NCBI GenBank assembly: GCA_015179125.1
Contig: WHVA01000241.1
Location: 96,467-160,466 of the forward strand
DNA: 64,000 bases
Source of the DNA: Gautieria morchelliformis
Lineage: Eukaryota; Basidiomycota; Agaricomycetes; Gomphales; Gomphaceae
Direction: 5' to 3'
The first letter of the stretch is position 1, and each line of letters starts with the position of its first letter. The position numbers and the translations under genes are program-made. The notes under the pieces are model-generated. The model was not told where the DNA came from. It searched no databases and saw only the letters and a program-made list of their open reading frames with translations. Below, one piece after another: positions 1 to 11,573 of this stretch.

Positions 1-111
1 TCAGCTTGATCTCTGAGGATACCCACTACACAGTTGGTCATTGTCCTAGTATCGGCTCTTATCTCCTTGAGTATCTTTGGTTGTGGCTTCGTCATTAGTG
101 TTGCCCTCACA
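1..111 (+). repeat. Family-C LTR, 3' part (cut by window edge)
   Basis: Matches the last ~110 bp of the complete family-C solo LTR at 24542-24916 and, in reverse, the LTR at 11275-11573. It ends in the same GTTGCCCTCACA terminus at 111. Only the 3' end of the LTR is in the window, so solo LTR and full element cannot be told apart. What follows (GGTGGCCCTCC) does not match the internal sequence after the family-C LTR at 11275, so this is a 3' or solo LTR. Confidence 0.8.
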
Positions 112-470
112 GGTGGCCCTCCAGTGTTACGTATCGGAAATCTGGGAGAATGGAACTGGAAAGGACGGTGGCTTCAACTTATGTGTTGGGTGCCTGATGA
201 ACTATTGTCCTTGGTATTTTGGAGTGGAGTCCCAGATATTGGATGAGGCGGAGGTAGAGAAGACTCAGACGTTGATCTTGGCTTGAGTGTGGAGAGTTGG
301 AGGTCGGAGGTTGGATGTTGGAAGAGGTAGAAGACAGAGTGTTGTAAGACCGAGAGAGACAGAACACTTGTAAGACTTGCTGTACTTAGAACAGGAGACA
401 ATGCAAGGGGATTCACATATTGAAGTTGACTATCTCATTGCAAAATAGCTAGCATACATGAGGGGTTTTT
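112..470. other. Unassigned DNA between a C LTR and element A1
   Basis: No domain, repeat copy or convincing gene was found. A short open frame runs from the LTR end to about 286 (+) but resembles nothing I know. The stretch ends in a T run directly before the A1 LTR. Confidence 0.5.
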
Positions 471-684
471 TGTAAATAACCTATGTATCTACATGTACAA
501 TAGTTATTACATAATCCCAGTGGGCCCCTTAGGGACCCACTGTATAGTTTATGCGTGGGAACCGGCCAGCGGTTTCCATCGCATCTTACTCTTACCTGTC
601 ACTACGTAGCATTCAGAATACCACTCATTGGTCAAGTTCTGCAGTGCCCTTGTGATACAAGGTCCTAAGATCGACATCTTTACA
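471..684 (+). repeat. 5' LTR of A1
   Basis: 214 bp, TG...CA. Starts TGTAAATAACC, contains a GC-rich palindromic block (GTGGGCCCCTTAGGGACCCAC) and ends ATCTTTACA. It is followed by CCTTTTTGAACTATCC, the position of the primer-binding site; this matches no tRNA 3' end I recognise and has no complement in the LTR. Confidence 0.95.
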
Positions 685-2097
685 CCTTTTTGAACTATCC
701 TGCGGTTGATCGCCACGTGACCAACCGATAGTGGATTCGAAGCAATCTTGAAAAAGATCGCTGCGTCGACGACTAAACATCGTTGAGACCCTCCAGTAGA
801 CCCTCTACTGTCGGCTGCGAGCATGATGATTCCACGCAGTTGAAGACGGACACGAGCGACGAGCTCGAGGTCCACACCCCAGGCGCAGCCCAGTGACACG
901 ACGGCTGACACTACCCTGGACCAAGAGTCCAGGATGATAGAAGACGGAGAGATCATAGATCTCACCACCCTCGTCCCCCCAGTAGAGGATGAGGAAAACC
1001 CCGACCACGTCTCGTTGAGCGTGGCCGAGGAAGAGACGACACCGGGCAACGAGCCGGCGCATTCCTCTCTGCCCAGAGACAAAGGAAAGGGCAGAGATGT
1101 CTCGCCGTCGTCAGAGAGCAACAACGTCGAGGCAGGCACAAAGCCATGACTCGAACCGACACTCACGAAGTAGAGCGATGACGATCGTCCCTGAAGGGGG
1201 ACGACGGCAAAAAAGACGAGCCCCAGACGATGGTCAGGGCTCGGAATACTCGAGCTCCAGTCGCAAGAGCTCGAGGGCTCACGCCATCGACCACGAGACG
1301 GCAGAGGCCCTGAACAAAGAGGTGCAGGCTGCGCTGCACCGAAGCACGCTGAGGCGCCACAAGCACGATCAGCTGGCATCGCAGCTTGACAACGCCGCCG
1401 CCACCCTAATGGCAATCGGCAAGGAACCCCACCAGGCGGAGGAGATCAGGCTGCAAGATGCAGCCACGCTGGAGGACGTCCAGAAAGCCCTCCGCCCACA
1501 CGGGGAACACGACACAACTCGTCCGAGCTCGCGACAGTCCGCAGCCAATGAACGCAGTCACGAGGTGGAAGACCCATGCCGAAAGGAGCGGGACAAGCAG
1601 CGAATGCCCCCGCCAGCCGTCCCGGTCGAACAGGACGTAAGGTTCAGGAACGAACCTCAAGAGCAACCGGCTGCCCCAACGGACAGCCGTAAGACGATCC
1701 AACAGATCGTTAGGGAACAGGTCGCCTCAGCACCTGACTCTGAAATGACAACCGAGAGCTTAGAGCTCGAAGTTGCACACTGGCAGCATAAAGAAGCCGC
1801 AGCCGCGTGCCGCCACACGCGGGCACTCGAGCTACTAGCAAAGAACGCTGAAGAAACAGTGGCCCACAGCCACACCGCTCAGCTGCCCGACGAGCAGCTC
1901 ACGTGAGCCATACAGGATGCACAGCAGGCTGCGGATCCGCAATGCGGGACTGACCGGGGACACCAGGCACAAAATGCCCCCAGAACCGAGAGCACAAAAT
2001 GCTCCCGATCCCGAGCCCGATCCGGGCCCAGGGCCCATCAGGGCATACAACAGCCTGCCCCGCGCGGCGTCACAGCCGCGCGAGCGATCCATGGCCC

Positions 2098-3368
2098 TGT
2101 CATGACACGTTTATTCCTCATACTCAGGTGCTCTGTCCTGCCATTTCTCACCCCATTTCCGTGTTCGTTCCGATCGCCATTGTCATGTTCGGCAACCGAT
2201 GTTCGCTGATTCGCGCCCATTACCATCGCCACGCCGTTAAACGCACGACCGACGGCTTTGGACTGACTTGACAAGTCATCACTGGGTCTACCACCTCCTC
2301 TGATCGACCCTCTCCCGATGGTGTTCTGATAGTTGGATTGTCATGACCTGTGTACTTCCTGCACCTTGGTATCCCCATTTTCCCTTTCGCTACTCCTCAG
2401 TATTCGCTCGGCTTCGCCCTCCACCTCGACCTCTTCCCCCTATGTCACCTCTGTTCGCCCTTCCTTGCATTTCGCCGAACGGGTATTCGCTGCTCGCATC
2501 ATTCGCCAGCAGGCACACCATCAAATACGATTGATACCATTCACCCGGCATGATGGTTCATCATTAACCCCATCGTCTTCTTAATCCAACCCCATTGGGC
2601 GTTCGTATGGTCAAAGTGTGTTCGCAGGGCATCTCCTCCATAGGTCATGCGGGATCAACCCAGTAGACCAAGAGTCCGTGCAGGGTAGCATGTATGCGGG
2701 TCCCAAGACATGGTTTTGTCCATAAGTGCCTTCGCCACCTGTACTCTCCGTCGTTTCATATTCTCTCTCTTCTCACATTCTATTGTATGTTTCTTTCATC
2801 TATGCTGTATCATGACTGCGCACCCCTATCCAACCCTGACTTGTGACGGCCTCTTTCCTATTCGCTGATACCTTACGAGCATTCGATATAAGTAGTTTAC
2901 ATTCACATGTATATTCCCCACTTCAATTATCATACGTCGTTCATCTTGTGCAGCTTTAACCTCGCCGTGGTCACCGTCTTAAGTCTTCTCTTGGAGATGT
3001 CCATCTTCAACTAGTAGAGGACTTCGGCATCACTGGTGAGTTCTCATACTTCATCTTTGTTACCTTAGCCTTCGAACCATTTTCTGTGCTGTTGGTGAAG
3101 GGCTCCGAAGGAGCACCTTCGCCAGCGAAGGGATTGTCGAGACTTAGACAGCCCTTCCGTGAGACCTTGCACGTTACATCGTCAAGAGTCACGGGCTATT
3201 TCGCTATGACTGTAGATAGGGTGAGCCCCGTTTAGGCAAACCCTCTTACCTTGTGAACATTCATTGGTTCACCCATTCGCCGAATGGCATACTTATTCGC
3301 ACAAGTTATTCGGGCATTCGCTGTGTTCACTAATACACGATATTAACGCCTAAACACCCATCTTGACA
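2098..3368. mobile_element. 1,271-bp insertion with 5-bp TSD, probable solo LTR of an unidentified family
   Basis: A2 gag reads straight through this point, while A1 carries 1,271 bp starting TGTCATGACACG and ending CATCTTGACA, flanked by GGCCC at 2093-2097 and 3369-3373. TG...CA ends, a TGTCA/TGACA terminal inverted repeat and a 5-bp duplication fit an LTR. No internal LTR pair and no coding domain were seen, so a long solo LTR is the simplest reading; a non-autonomous TRIM-like element is an alternative. A TATA-like string (GATATAAG) lies at 2885-2892. Confidence 0.75.
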
Positions 3369-6300
3369 GGCCCCAACGGAAGGCCAGGGAATCCCTGACC
3401 AGGCCGACATCGTACCAATGGAGCCGTACAATGGGATCACACGGATGATCCGCGTGGCGTTAGCAGACGCCGCGGACACAGACCTGGAGAAGTCTGTGCT
3501 AGCGAAAGCCGGCGTGAAATTGGCTCACCCCAAGCCATATGCCGGGGGATCTGACCTCGAAGAGTTTGAAATCTTCGTGGCAGCCATCCTACGATGGCTG
3601 AAAATGAATTGCCTACTAGGGCCAACCAGCATAGACATGCAGGTCGGCTACGTGGGCACTCGCCTCACCGGTGAAGCCCAGGAGTGGTTCCTTTGAAATG
3701 TAGAATGCTTCGATCGCCAGGTCCGCAGCTGGACGCTGGAAACTGTGATGCAAGGCCTTCAAAAAAGGTTCCTGCACACACTGACGTACCATCACGCATC
3801 GAATAAATTCGACGCAGTCATGCAGGGCATGAAAACTGTTCAGGAAATGCTGAACGAGCTCACGAATTCATGCGAGCTACAGGGATGAAGACATTCTCCC
3901 TAGAGCAGCCAATCGCGCTGCAGCTAGCCTGCATAGGCAGCCGTTCCACGATCAACTATGGAACGAACACGACCATCAAATTTGGTCGTGAGACATACGA
4001 CAAATATTTCGACGTAGTGAACGTCAAATATTACGACGTAGTGAACATCAAATATTATGAAGTAGTGAATATCGAATATTACGACACTATCTTAGGGACA
4101 CCGTTCCTAAGGAGATTCGGCATAACCCTGGACTTCTCGAGCCCAGGGACGATCCGCAAGGGGAACAAAGTGATCCCCACGGGCAAGGTCTTGTTCGACG
4201 ACGACGGATCGACGAATGAGGACAAGGGGCCACGGGTGAGCAGGATCACCCGGGCACCGAAGCCTAACCTGGCTCATTGAAGCCAGGAGGATGAGTCGTG
4301 GGATGACTCGTCCTCGAACTCACCCTACAACCGTAGGGAGAGGCGCTCTCACCTAATGGTGAAAGCGATGGGGAAGAGGAAAGCGGTTCCGCGCGCCGCG
4401 GGACTTAATAGACACCCACAGCGCCTAATGGCTTTTAAGCCAACCATCATCCTCACGGATGATGACCTTCCTCGCCTCCACGAGGAATGGATGGAAAGAA
4501 TCACTGACTTAGTCAGTGGAATTCCATTAGAACTCCCGCCACTATGGGAGATCAACCATGAGATCAACCTCATCGATCCCAACAAGCACATGCGGTATCG
4601 ACTACTGAAATGCCCCGAACACTTCCGAGAGGAACTGTTGGCTAAGATAGAACGATACACCACTGCAAAGTGGTGGATTCCGGCAGTCGCGCAGCAGGCC
4701 GTGCCCATGCTGTGTGTGCCGAAGAAGAACGGTACATTGCGAACGATCTTTGATCTGCGCCAGCAGAACGAGAACACGGTGAAGGACATCACACCCTTCC
4801 CAGATCAGGATATCATCTGCAGCGACATGGCTCGCTATCGGTATCGAACTAAACTCGATATGTCAGAAGCATATGAGCAGATCCGGATCATGTAGCAAAG
4901 ACTGCCTTTGCCACGATCCTTGGCACCTTCAGGAGCCAGGTGATACAGATGGGGGACTGTAATGCCCCATCAACATTCCAACGGCTGATGACAGCCATTT
5001 TCTGCGACTGCATAGGTCACTTTGTCCATGTATACATGGACAACATCTTCATATTCTCGCTCTCAATACAAGAGCATGAAGAGCACCTCTACATCATCTT
5101 TGACAGACTGAGGAAGAATCACCTTTTTCTGAGCAAGAAAAAGGTGGACCTCTATTCCATCCGAATGGAGTGTCTCGGCCATATCATCAATGGCCAAGGG
5201 GTACATGCCGACGAGGATAAGATGCAACACATCCGCGAGTGGCGCAGGCCACGGACGTTCAACGACGTCCAGCGTTTCCTCGGGCTCGTACAGTATCTGG
5301 CACACTACATGCCGGATGTTAGCGCATATACCACCCTGCTATCGGGCTGTGCGCGTAATAACCGTCCATTCGAATGGACTCCACTACTAGACAAATGCTG
5401 GCAAAGCATTAAGGGGTTGGCCTGTAAGGCCCCGATCCTGCGTCCAGTAGACGCAAGGTGCCCAGAGCCGATCTGGGTGATCACCGACGGGTCGAAAGCT
5501 GGCGTCGGTGCGGTCTACGGCCAAGGTCCTGACTGGAAAACCTGTCGACCTGCTGGCTTCTTGTCAAAGAAGTTCAGCGTTGCTCAGCAACACTACAGGA
5601 CTCACGAGCACGAGACGATCATGGTGCTCAAGGCTCTCATGAAATGGGAGGACAAACTGTTGGGGAGAAGGTTCACCCTTGTCACAAACCACAAAGGGCT
5701 CGAGTACTTCGAGACCCAGAAGAGCCTATCTGACCGCCAGGTCAGATGGTGGGAGTTTCTCTCCCGGTTCAATTTCAACACCGTTCATGTTGACGGTGTA
5801 GAGAACAAGGTAGCGGACTGCCTGTTGCACTACTATGAGAATGACACGAGTGATGACAATCACCCGGACCACGTCTTCGTGAACGCAGATGCGCGTTTAG
5901 ACCCGGACGGTGAGTTATTGCCCACCGACCGGTATATCGAGCTGCGAACAGCGGCGACAAGACGCTCTAAACACCTCGCTGAGAAGACAGAGGCGAGAGT
6001 AACGGAATCTGACGCATTAAACGAGGGCTCACCAGAGCCCGCAAATGTTGCTGCGTCACGCGACGCCGACGACGACGACGTCAGAGTCATCGCCGCAGGA
6101 AATGACGGCGCGCCCCTGTGCCGGGTCGTCGAGCAAGGTGTAGACCTGTCTAAGGTCCTACGAGACGCATACCACAGGGACGCCATGTTCACAAAGATCA
6201 TGGCGCACCCGGACGCACACCCGAGATTCGGGATCTGGGACGGGCTGATCTGGACTAAGAACCAGCTCAAAAGAGACGTCATTGCCGTCCCCCGCTCTGT

Positions 6301-7413
6301 TCTTCAAGGGGGAAGGAAGCTGATCGAAATCATCATTGATTGGGCACATCAGATATTTGGCCACTACGGCCATCTGAAGACTTCGAACTATGTTTGAAGA
6401 TCATATTGGTGGCCGGGAATGAGCCCAGACATAGAAGCGTTCTGCACATCGTGCGCGAGGTGTCAGATGACGAAAACCAGACCACAACGGCCCAAAGGCC
6501 TACTACACAGCCTACCCATTCCGGATAGGCCATGGCAGTCGATTGGCATCGACTTCATGGGGCCCCTGCCCAAATCCAACGACTGTGACTACCTGATGGT
6601 AGTCATCGACCGACTAACGTCGCTCGTACACCTCGTACCAACCACGACGAGCGTGTCAGCCAAGGGATTAGCCTGGCTGTTTCTGAAGGAGGTCGTTTGA
6701 CTCCACGGAGTTCCCAACGCCATCATCTCGGACAGAGACTCGAAGTTCACGTCGATCTTCTGGCGTGAACTACAGCGACTCATGGGGACTAAGCTCCTCA
6801 TGTCAACTGCCTTCCATCCCCAAACGGATGGAGCCACCGAGCGGGCAAACCGCTCGATCGGCCAGATATTGCGCGCGGTCGTCAGAGACGATCAGAAGGA
6901 TTGGGCATTGAAATGCCCAATGATTGAGGTCGCCCTCAACAGCAACGTCAGTGTGACCATAGGGTTCGCACCTTTCGAGCTGAACCACGGCTATATGCCA
7001 TGGATAGACCTCCCCATAGCCGTGGACACCCTGTTCAAGGGGGTAGCCTGGTTCGCACATCAGGCAAAATGGAACCTGATGGCGGCACACAATGCAATCA
7101 TAGAGCATCGGGTGACGCAAACGTTTCATGCAAACAAGAAACGTATGGCGAGCGACAGGTACGTGGCATCTACCTTTCGACACAAAACCTAACTCTCCCG
7201 AAAGGAAGAGCCAGAAAACTAGTCCCGCGGTACATCGGACCATACCGCGTCGTCGAGGCTCACAACGACGCCTCGATGGTGACCCTAAATCTTCCCGACG
7301 AGCTGAAAAGCCGTCGCATTTCGCCTGTCTTCCATTCAAGCCTCATACGGCGATACGAGGCTAACAACAACGAATTGTTCCCTCGTCGTGAGGCCAAGTC
7401 ATTTTATGACTTC

Positions 7414-7642
7414 CATGGAGAGAAGCTGATCCTAATAAATGTCAAAACAACACAAATATGATAGCATGGAACACACCAATGCAGCAATGGCAGACAGGAA
7501 ATGTGGGAGGCACTGAAAGGAGGAACCTGGGCTGAAAAGATGGCAAAAAGAGGATAAAAAAGTGAAAATTAGGGGAAGAAATGACAGATATTATAAGGAA
7601 AGAACACACAGGAGGCAGTAGTGATGACCAAGCAAGGTGGAC
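7414..7642. repeat. Repeat-R insertion in A1 integrase/chromodomain junction
   Basis: Absent from A2, where GACTTC continues directly to GAGCAAATGATGAC. The inserted ~229 bp closely matches the units of the tandem array at 36000-36738 (shared strings include GATAAAAAAG, GAACCTGGGCTGAAAAGATG and AGAGAAGCTGATCCTAATAAAT). A-rich, no coding potential, no clear terminal inverted repeats or target duplication. Class unknown. Confidence 0.75.
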
Positions 7643-7968
7643 GGAGCGAATGACGACGAGGAGTGGCTCGTCGACGAGATTATCGCACATTGATGGATAA
7701 ACTTGATGGACCTGGAGTTCCAGGTCCGTTGGACCCTAGGCAACGTGACATGGGAACCCATGTCGTCCTGCAAGGACCTTGAAGCCCTAGATAGCTATCT
7801 AGAGCTTCGGGGGGTGAGCAAGCCACGCGACCTCCCCAGACGCCGCTAGACGCGTCTGTCACGTGCAGACCACGTGACGCGCCGGCCACGGTGCAGTTAA
7901 ATTTTCACCTCGGATCTTTCCGAGGGCGCATCGCTTCTTGGAAGCCTACCACCATCATCCCCACAAAG

Positions 7969-9916
7969 ATGATGCCCCCCAAAGATGGGATGGACATTGA
8001 TCCGTCAACATCCACAATGCAAGCAACGGCCCCGAGACAGGGGGCCGCAGATATTCTCCGTGCTCCAGTAGACCAGGAGCACTGGATGATCGTGGGATGG
8101 GAGGACGCCCTCGCCATCGTCCACCCGGATGATTGCGCAACGTGCCCGGACTACGCCGCGCACTTAAGGGCCACGACAGGCACCCGCAAGGTCAAATTGC
8201 GGGACAAAGACATCGGCGACGCCGTCGATGCAGCCTGGGGATGGCTCCCAAGGGGCATCGCGCGTGATGCGTGAGAAGAGCTCCTCCGGGACATCCATGA
8301 CCTCAAAAAAAAGGTCAAGGAGTTGGAACGCACGGTCGAAGACCACGACGACGCGCTCGAAACCGAGCACGCCAAGATCAAGGAACTGGAGCAGCAGCTG
8401 AGCGCAGCCCAGCTCCAGGTTACCCTGGTCCATGCTGCCTCAAAAAGGCCGCGACATGACCCAGCCATGGACCCAGTGGCCGGGCCATCATCACCTCGCG
8501 CGACGGCGCCTTTGCCGGCAGGCGCAACATCGGGGCTAGCGTCCCGATTGTCAGTGCCGACCCCGACAACGACAACGACGGAAGGGCATAGCACACCTTC
8601 CGACTCTGCGTACGGCGTCCCAGAAGGATGGGAGTCAGACTCGTCCGTCTGGAAGATGTACGACCGGGAAAGGGCACAGCAGCTGGCAGAGCAGCCAAAG
8701 AAAAAGCACAAGAAATTGCGAGGGAAAGCACCATTAGCGCTTACCTAGTGGCGTCATCGTCACACACTATCAACGACCCCACCCTTCAACGGCGGATAGC
8801 ACAGGTTGAGGCCCAGTACATCGGGCCTGGCGTGGCCCTGCCTCCACCGGCGGGGACAGTTCACCCTCCCTACCTGGGGGAGGGGACGCTCATCCCACTC
8901 GGAGATCCACCGATCTCTGAGACGGGCCTCCTACCACGGCCGGTAGGGAAGGCCCAACAGCGCCGTACTCAATGGTACGACATCTGCCCGCTTGACGACC
9001 CACACTTCATTGAACTCCTAGCGCGGGCAAAAGAAACGCCACAGCTCGCGCGTATGCGCGAGATGATCGGCGTATTTAAACGCATTGAGCGCGAACAACG
9101 CGCTCGCAATCCCAAAAGGGATTGTCTCATGATAGCGGGCGGTACCCCGCACGATATCGCAGCCATCCTAAAGGGTTGGATACACAACCCTGAAGGAATA
9201 CCATCAGCCATCCGTGACAACGCGGATGGCACCTTCAACCTAGACGACATGGACGTCTGGATGTGGTTGAAGGCCCTTGCGCCCCGGGTCAAAGGGGTCG
9301 CATCACCTCTCAGGGCGAGGCTACTCGACCTATTCAGCTCGACAGACCAATGGTCAAGCCTCGTCGACGCCAGGGAAGTGCTGACACCTCAGAGCACCAC
9401 CCTGCGGCTCTCCATCACGGGCCCATTCCCCGTGGGGGGCCGAGCCGGCCCCGACATCCCCCTCGCCGAGATCGCGAGATGGTTGGCACGCTACATGGGG
9501 GTCATTCGCGAGCGAGTGGCACGCATTGAACACTATGTTCAATGCAGCATCACCGGCGTGGCATTCAGTGCGGCCACCCGCGAGGGCCAACAAAAGGTCC
9601 TCGAGACCAGCCATGTGAGGGCCGCAGTGTCACGACCCCTCACTCATGCTCAGCTCGACCAAGAGCTGGCACGCTTCCGGCCCCTCCTCAGACTGAGGAC
9701 CCGGCCGTTGAGGCCATGCTCCGCGAGGACGCTGGCCTCATCACCCAAGCGGATACCGCCGCTAGTGGTGAGGCCGACCAGCCTCACCCAATCACCACTG
9801 ATGACGTGGAGGTGCCCCCAGAGGAGTCACGCGCTCCACCGGCCCCATACGACGATGACATCATCGTATCGGCCACTCTAGAGGACTCCATTATGGATGA
9901 CCTCTATGAGTCGTAG
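7969..9916 (+). pseudogene. A1 ORF3: accessory protein downstream of pol (broken)
   Basis: A third ORF on the same strand, after the pol stop (7847-7849) and before the 3' LTR. Start chosen at ATGATG (7969) because A2 has the same start. Product would be ~640 aa: an N-terminal region around WMIVGWEDALAIV, a coiled coil (~residues 100-150 by heptads such as IKELEQQLSAAQLQV), a Ser/Thr/Pro-rich linker with a basic KKKHKK patch, a conserved central region (residues ~200-500, WYDICPLDDP and GWIHNPEGIP), and an acidic C-terminus ending near DDLYES. No signal peptide or membrane segment, so it is not an env-like glycoprotein. I do not recognise the family. Lesions: TGA at 8272 and frameshifts near 8725 and 9690. 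Confidence 0.85.
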
Positions 9917-9937
9917 TTGACCCCTATAGTTGTCTAT

Positions 9938-9949
9938 AGAGGGGGAGGG
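9938..9949 (+). other. Polypurine tract of A1
   Basis: AGAGGGGGAGGG directly abuts the 3' LTR, as expected for the plus-strand primer. The reverse-complement tract is at 18768-18779 in A2. Confidence 0.85.
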
Positions 9950-10163
9950 TGTAAATAACCTATGTATCTACATGTACAATGATTATTACATAATCCCAGT
10001 GGGCCCCTTAGGGACCCACTGTATAGTTTATGCGTGGGACCCAGCCAGCGGTTCCCATCACATCTTACTCTTACCTGTCACTACATAGCATTCAGAATAC
10101 CACTCATTGGTCAAGTTCTGCAGTGCCCTTGTGATACAAGGTCCTAAGATCGACATCTTTACA
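9950..10163 (+). repeat. 3' LTR of A1
   Basis: 214 bp, same ends as the 5' LTR with about 7 substitutions. It is followed at once by family-C gag sequence in the opposite orientation. Confidence 0.95.
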
Positions 10164-10229
10164 CCATTGCCGCTGCTACATATTTAGAGACAATTGCTGC
10201 AATGTCTGCCTCTGTGAGGTTTGCACAGA

Positions 10230-11214
10230 TTCATGGCTTGCGAGGTTCAGGACAGTCTGGTGAAATGTGACCAGGTCTCTTACAGTTGTAGCAGGACCGC
10301 GTTTCGGTGCGGCGGCAGGATGAGTCAATGTCCATAGGTGTCACATTACTGGGCAGTGCTGTGACAACAGGAGCCGTAGTAGGGGTGTGGAGTGGTCAGG
10401 CAGGAGGAGGGTGATTAGGAACATGAGGTGTCTGTGCCTTCCTGACCTCTAACAGATGGTGATGATTGCTGTCAATCTGACAGGCTGCTTCCTTCCAGCC
10501 TTTAAGGTTGGGTGGAAGCGAGGGCTGGGCGTGGATCTTTTCAAGGATACCTGCTTGAAGGCCACGAGCATAGGCATCCTCGAGTGCCTCATCATTAAAG
10601 CCTGTCCTGCCTGCCAGCATCTCAAATTGAGCCATGTATTCATCTGCTGACATTCCTGACGTCATCCTGAGGTCATGCAGCTTAATGCGAGCCGTTCTGG
10701 CATGATCTGGGTCCCCAAAGGCCTCCTCCACATGTTTGATGAATGCCTGCAGAGTGGATATTGAAGAGGTACCATCAATAACAGCCTGAGTCTCGTTGTG
10801 TGCCCATATTTCCGCAGAGCCTCCCATCATGAAGGAGAGAGCATATAGGATCTTTGTGCACTCATCTGGGAAGGATGCTGGCTGGATGGCAATGGACAAC
10901 TTGATAGACCTGATAAACCCTTCAGTCTCTGCACAGTCTCCACTGAAATTCTCCAGTTCCGCTGCTTTGATAGAGCAAGTGGATGGAGGGACACTGTGAG
11001 GTACTGAGGGGGCAAGGGTTTGAGCGGCAGCAACAGCGGTGGTGGTGGCAGCATGGGCTAAGTGGTCGTGAACATTAGCAATCTGATTGTGCAGCTCCTG
11101 ATTCTGCAGTTGAAGTTGCTGCAGCTGCTGTGTTTGACTGGAAAGGAGACCTCAAAGAAATGGCCGATGTTCAACCAGGGAGTCCCAGTATGCATCCAGG
11201 AGTTGGTCTGCCAT
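10230..11214 (-). pseudogene. Family-C gag pseudogene
   Basis: Start ATG at 11214-11212 (MADQLLDAYWDS). Frame runs through a Gln-rich coiled coil (QQLQQLQLQNQELHNQ), then a retrotransposon gag core (ILYALSFMMGGSAEIWAHNE; FGDPDHARTARIKLHDLR; EYMAQFEMLAGRTGFNDEAL), and downstream a CCHC zinc knuckle CYNCKRPGHISPDC near 10300-10260. In-frame TGA stops at 11154-11152 and about 10398. Truncated at 10164, so only Gag remains. The capsid and nucleocapsid signature is clear; the function is virus-like particle assembly. Confidence 0.85.
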
Positions 11215-11274
11215 AGGCTGAGATGAAGGTTGGTTAAGAAAAGTGTGTGGGGTTGTCTTATGAGCTTGATCTTC

Positions 11275-11573
11275 TGTGAGGGCAACATTGATGACGAAGC
11301 CACAACCAAAAGATACTCAAGGAGATAAGAGCCAATACTAGGACAATGACCAACTGTGTAGTGGGTATCCTCAGAGATCAAGCTGAGGAGATGCCACCAC
11401 ACTGGCTACAATCTTATAGCGCTGGCAAGGCTTACATAATGGGGGGGCAGAAACTTGTAGAAGGTTGTAGAAACTCATGGAAACTGATGGAAGGTGACGG
11501 AAACTCGTGGAAGGAAATAGAAACTCATGGAAGGAAACGGAAACTTGTGGAAGGAAATGTGTAAACCCTGACA
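11275..11573 (-). repeat. Family-C LTR (minus)
   Basis: Starts (minus) TGTCAGGGTTTACAC at 11573 and ends GTTGCCCTCACA at 11275, 299 bp. U3 is built of degenerate TTTCCTTCCAYRAG repeats. It is shorter than the 375-bp solo copy at 24542, which has an extra ~59-bp internal duplication. Confidence 0.88.

Larger units (their letters stand above)
823..7849 (+). pseudogene. A1 gag-pol pseudogene (Gag, PR remnant, RT, RNase H, integrase, chromodomain)
   Basis: Starts at ATGATG (823) by comparison with A2, whose gag opens at 32655. Parts in order: basic and coiled-coil-rich Gag N-terminus (823-2092), retrotransposon gag core (3418-3868), end of the protease domain (3870-4277), in-frame TGA (4278-4280), RT (4356-~5200), RNase H with the ITDGSK motif (~5480), H2C2 zinc region and integrase with DFMGPLP and SDRDSKF (6397-~6900), and a C-terminal chromodomain (7660-7820; EWLVDEIIAH then LEFQVRW). 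Lesions: TGA at 841, 3694, 6394, 6698 and 7691 where A2 has CGA; the CCHC knuckle and protease active site are deleted at ~3868; a 10-bp deletion between CCGGATC repeats (~4887) shifts frame and loses the RT catalytic context; RT reads YMDN near 5035 instead of YMDD. It cannot make an active polyprotein. Confidence 0.92.
471..10163 (+). mobile_element. Ty3/gypsy LTR retrotransposon A1 (family A, chromodomain type), degenerate
   Basis: Bounded by two 214-bp LTRs (471-684, 9950-10163) that start TGTAAATAACC, end TCTTTACA and differ at about 7 positions (~3%). Order: LTR, gag with long N-terminus, protease remnant, RT, RNase H, integrase, chromodomain, separate ORF3, polypurine tract, LTR. The better copy A2 (18554-33007, minus) shows the intact order. 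A1 has lost ~1 kb of gag/protease near 3868, has a 10-bp deletion near 4887, several TGA stops and two insertions (2098-3368, 7414-7642). The 5-bp flanks (TTTTT and CCATT) do not match, so no target duplication is visible. Confidence 0.95.
10164..11573 (-). mobile_element. Family-C Ty3/gypsy fragment: 5' LTR plus gag (minus strand)
   Basis: Read on the minus strand: LTR (11573-11275), leader, gag (from 11214), CCHC knuckle (~10300), then abrupt loss at the A1 LTR boundary. No pol is present in the window for this family. Its LTR matches 1-111 and 24542-24916. Confidence 0.85.

Noticed and set aside
684-700. tRNA primer site after the family-A LTR
   Set aside because: CCTTTTTGAACTATCC matches no tRNA 3' end or anticodon arm that I recognise and no complement lies in the LTR; left unassigned.
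549-1415. Long open frame on the minus strand opposite A1 gag
   Set aside because: Shadow of the CG-rich gag frame; the family-A copies conserve the plus-strand protein, not this one.
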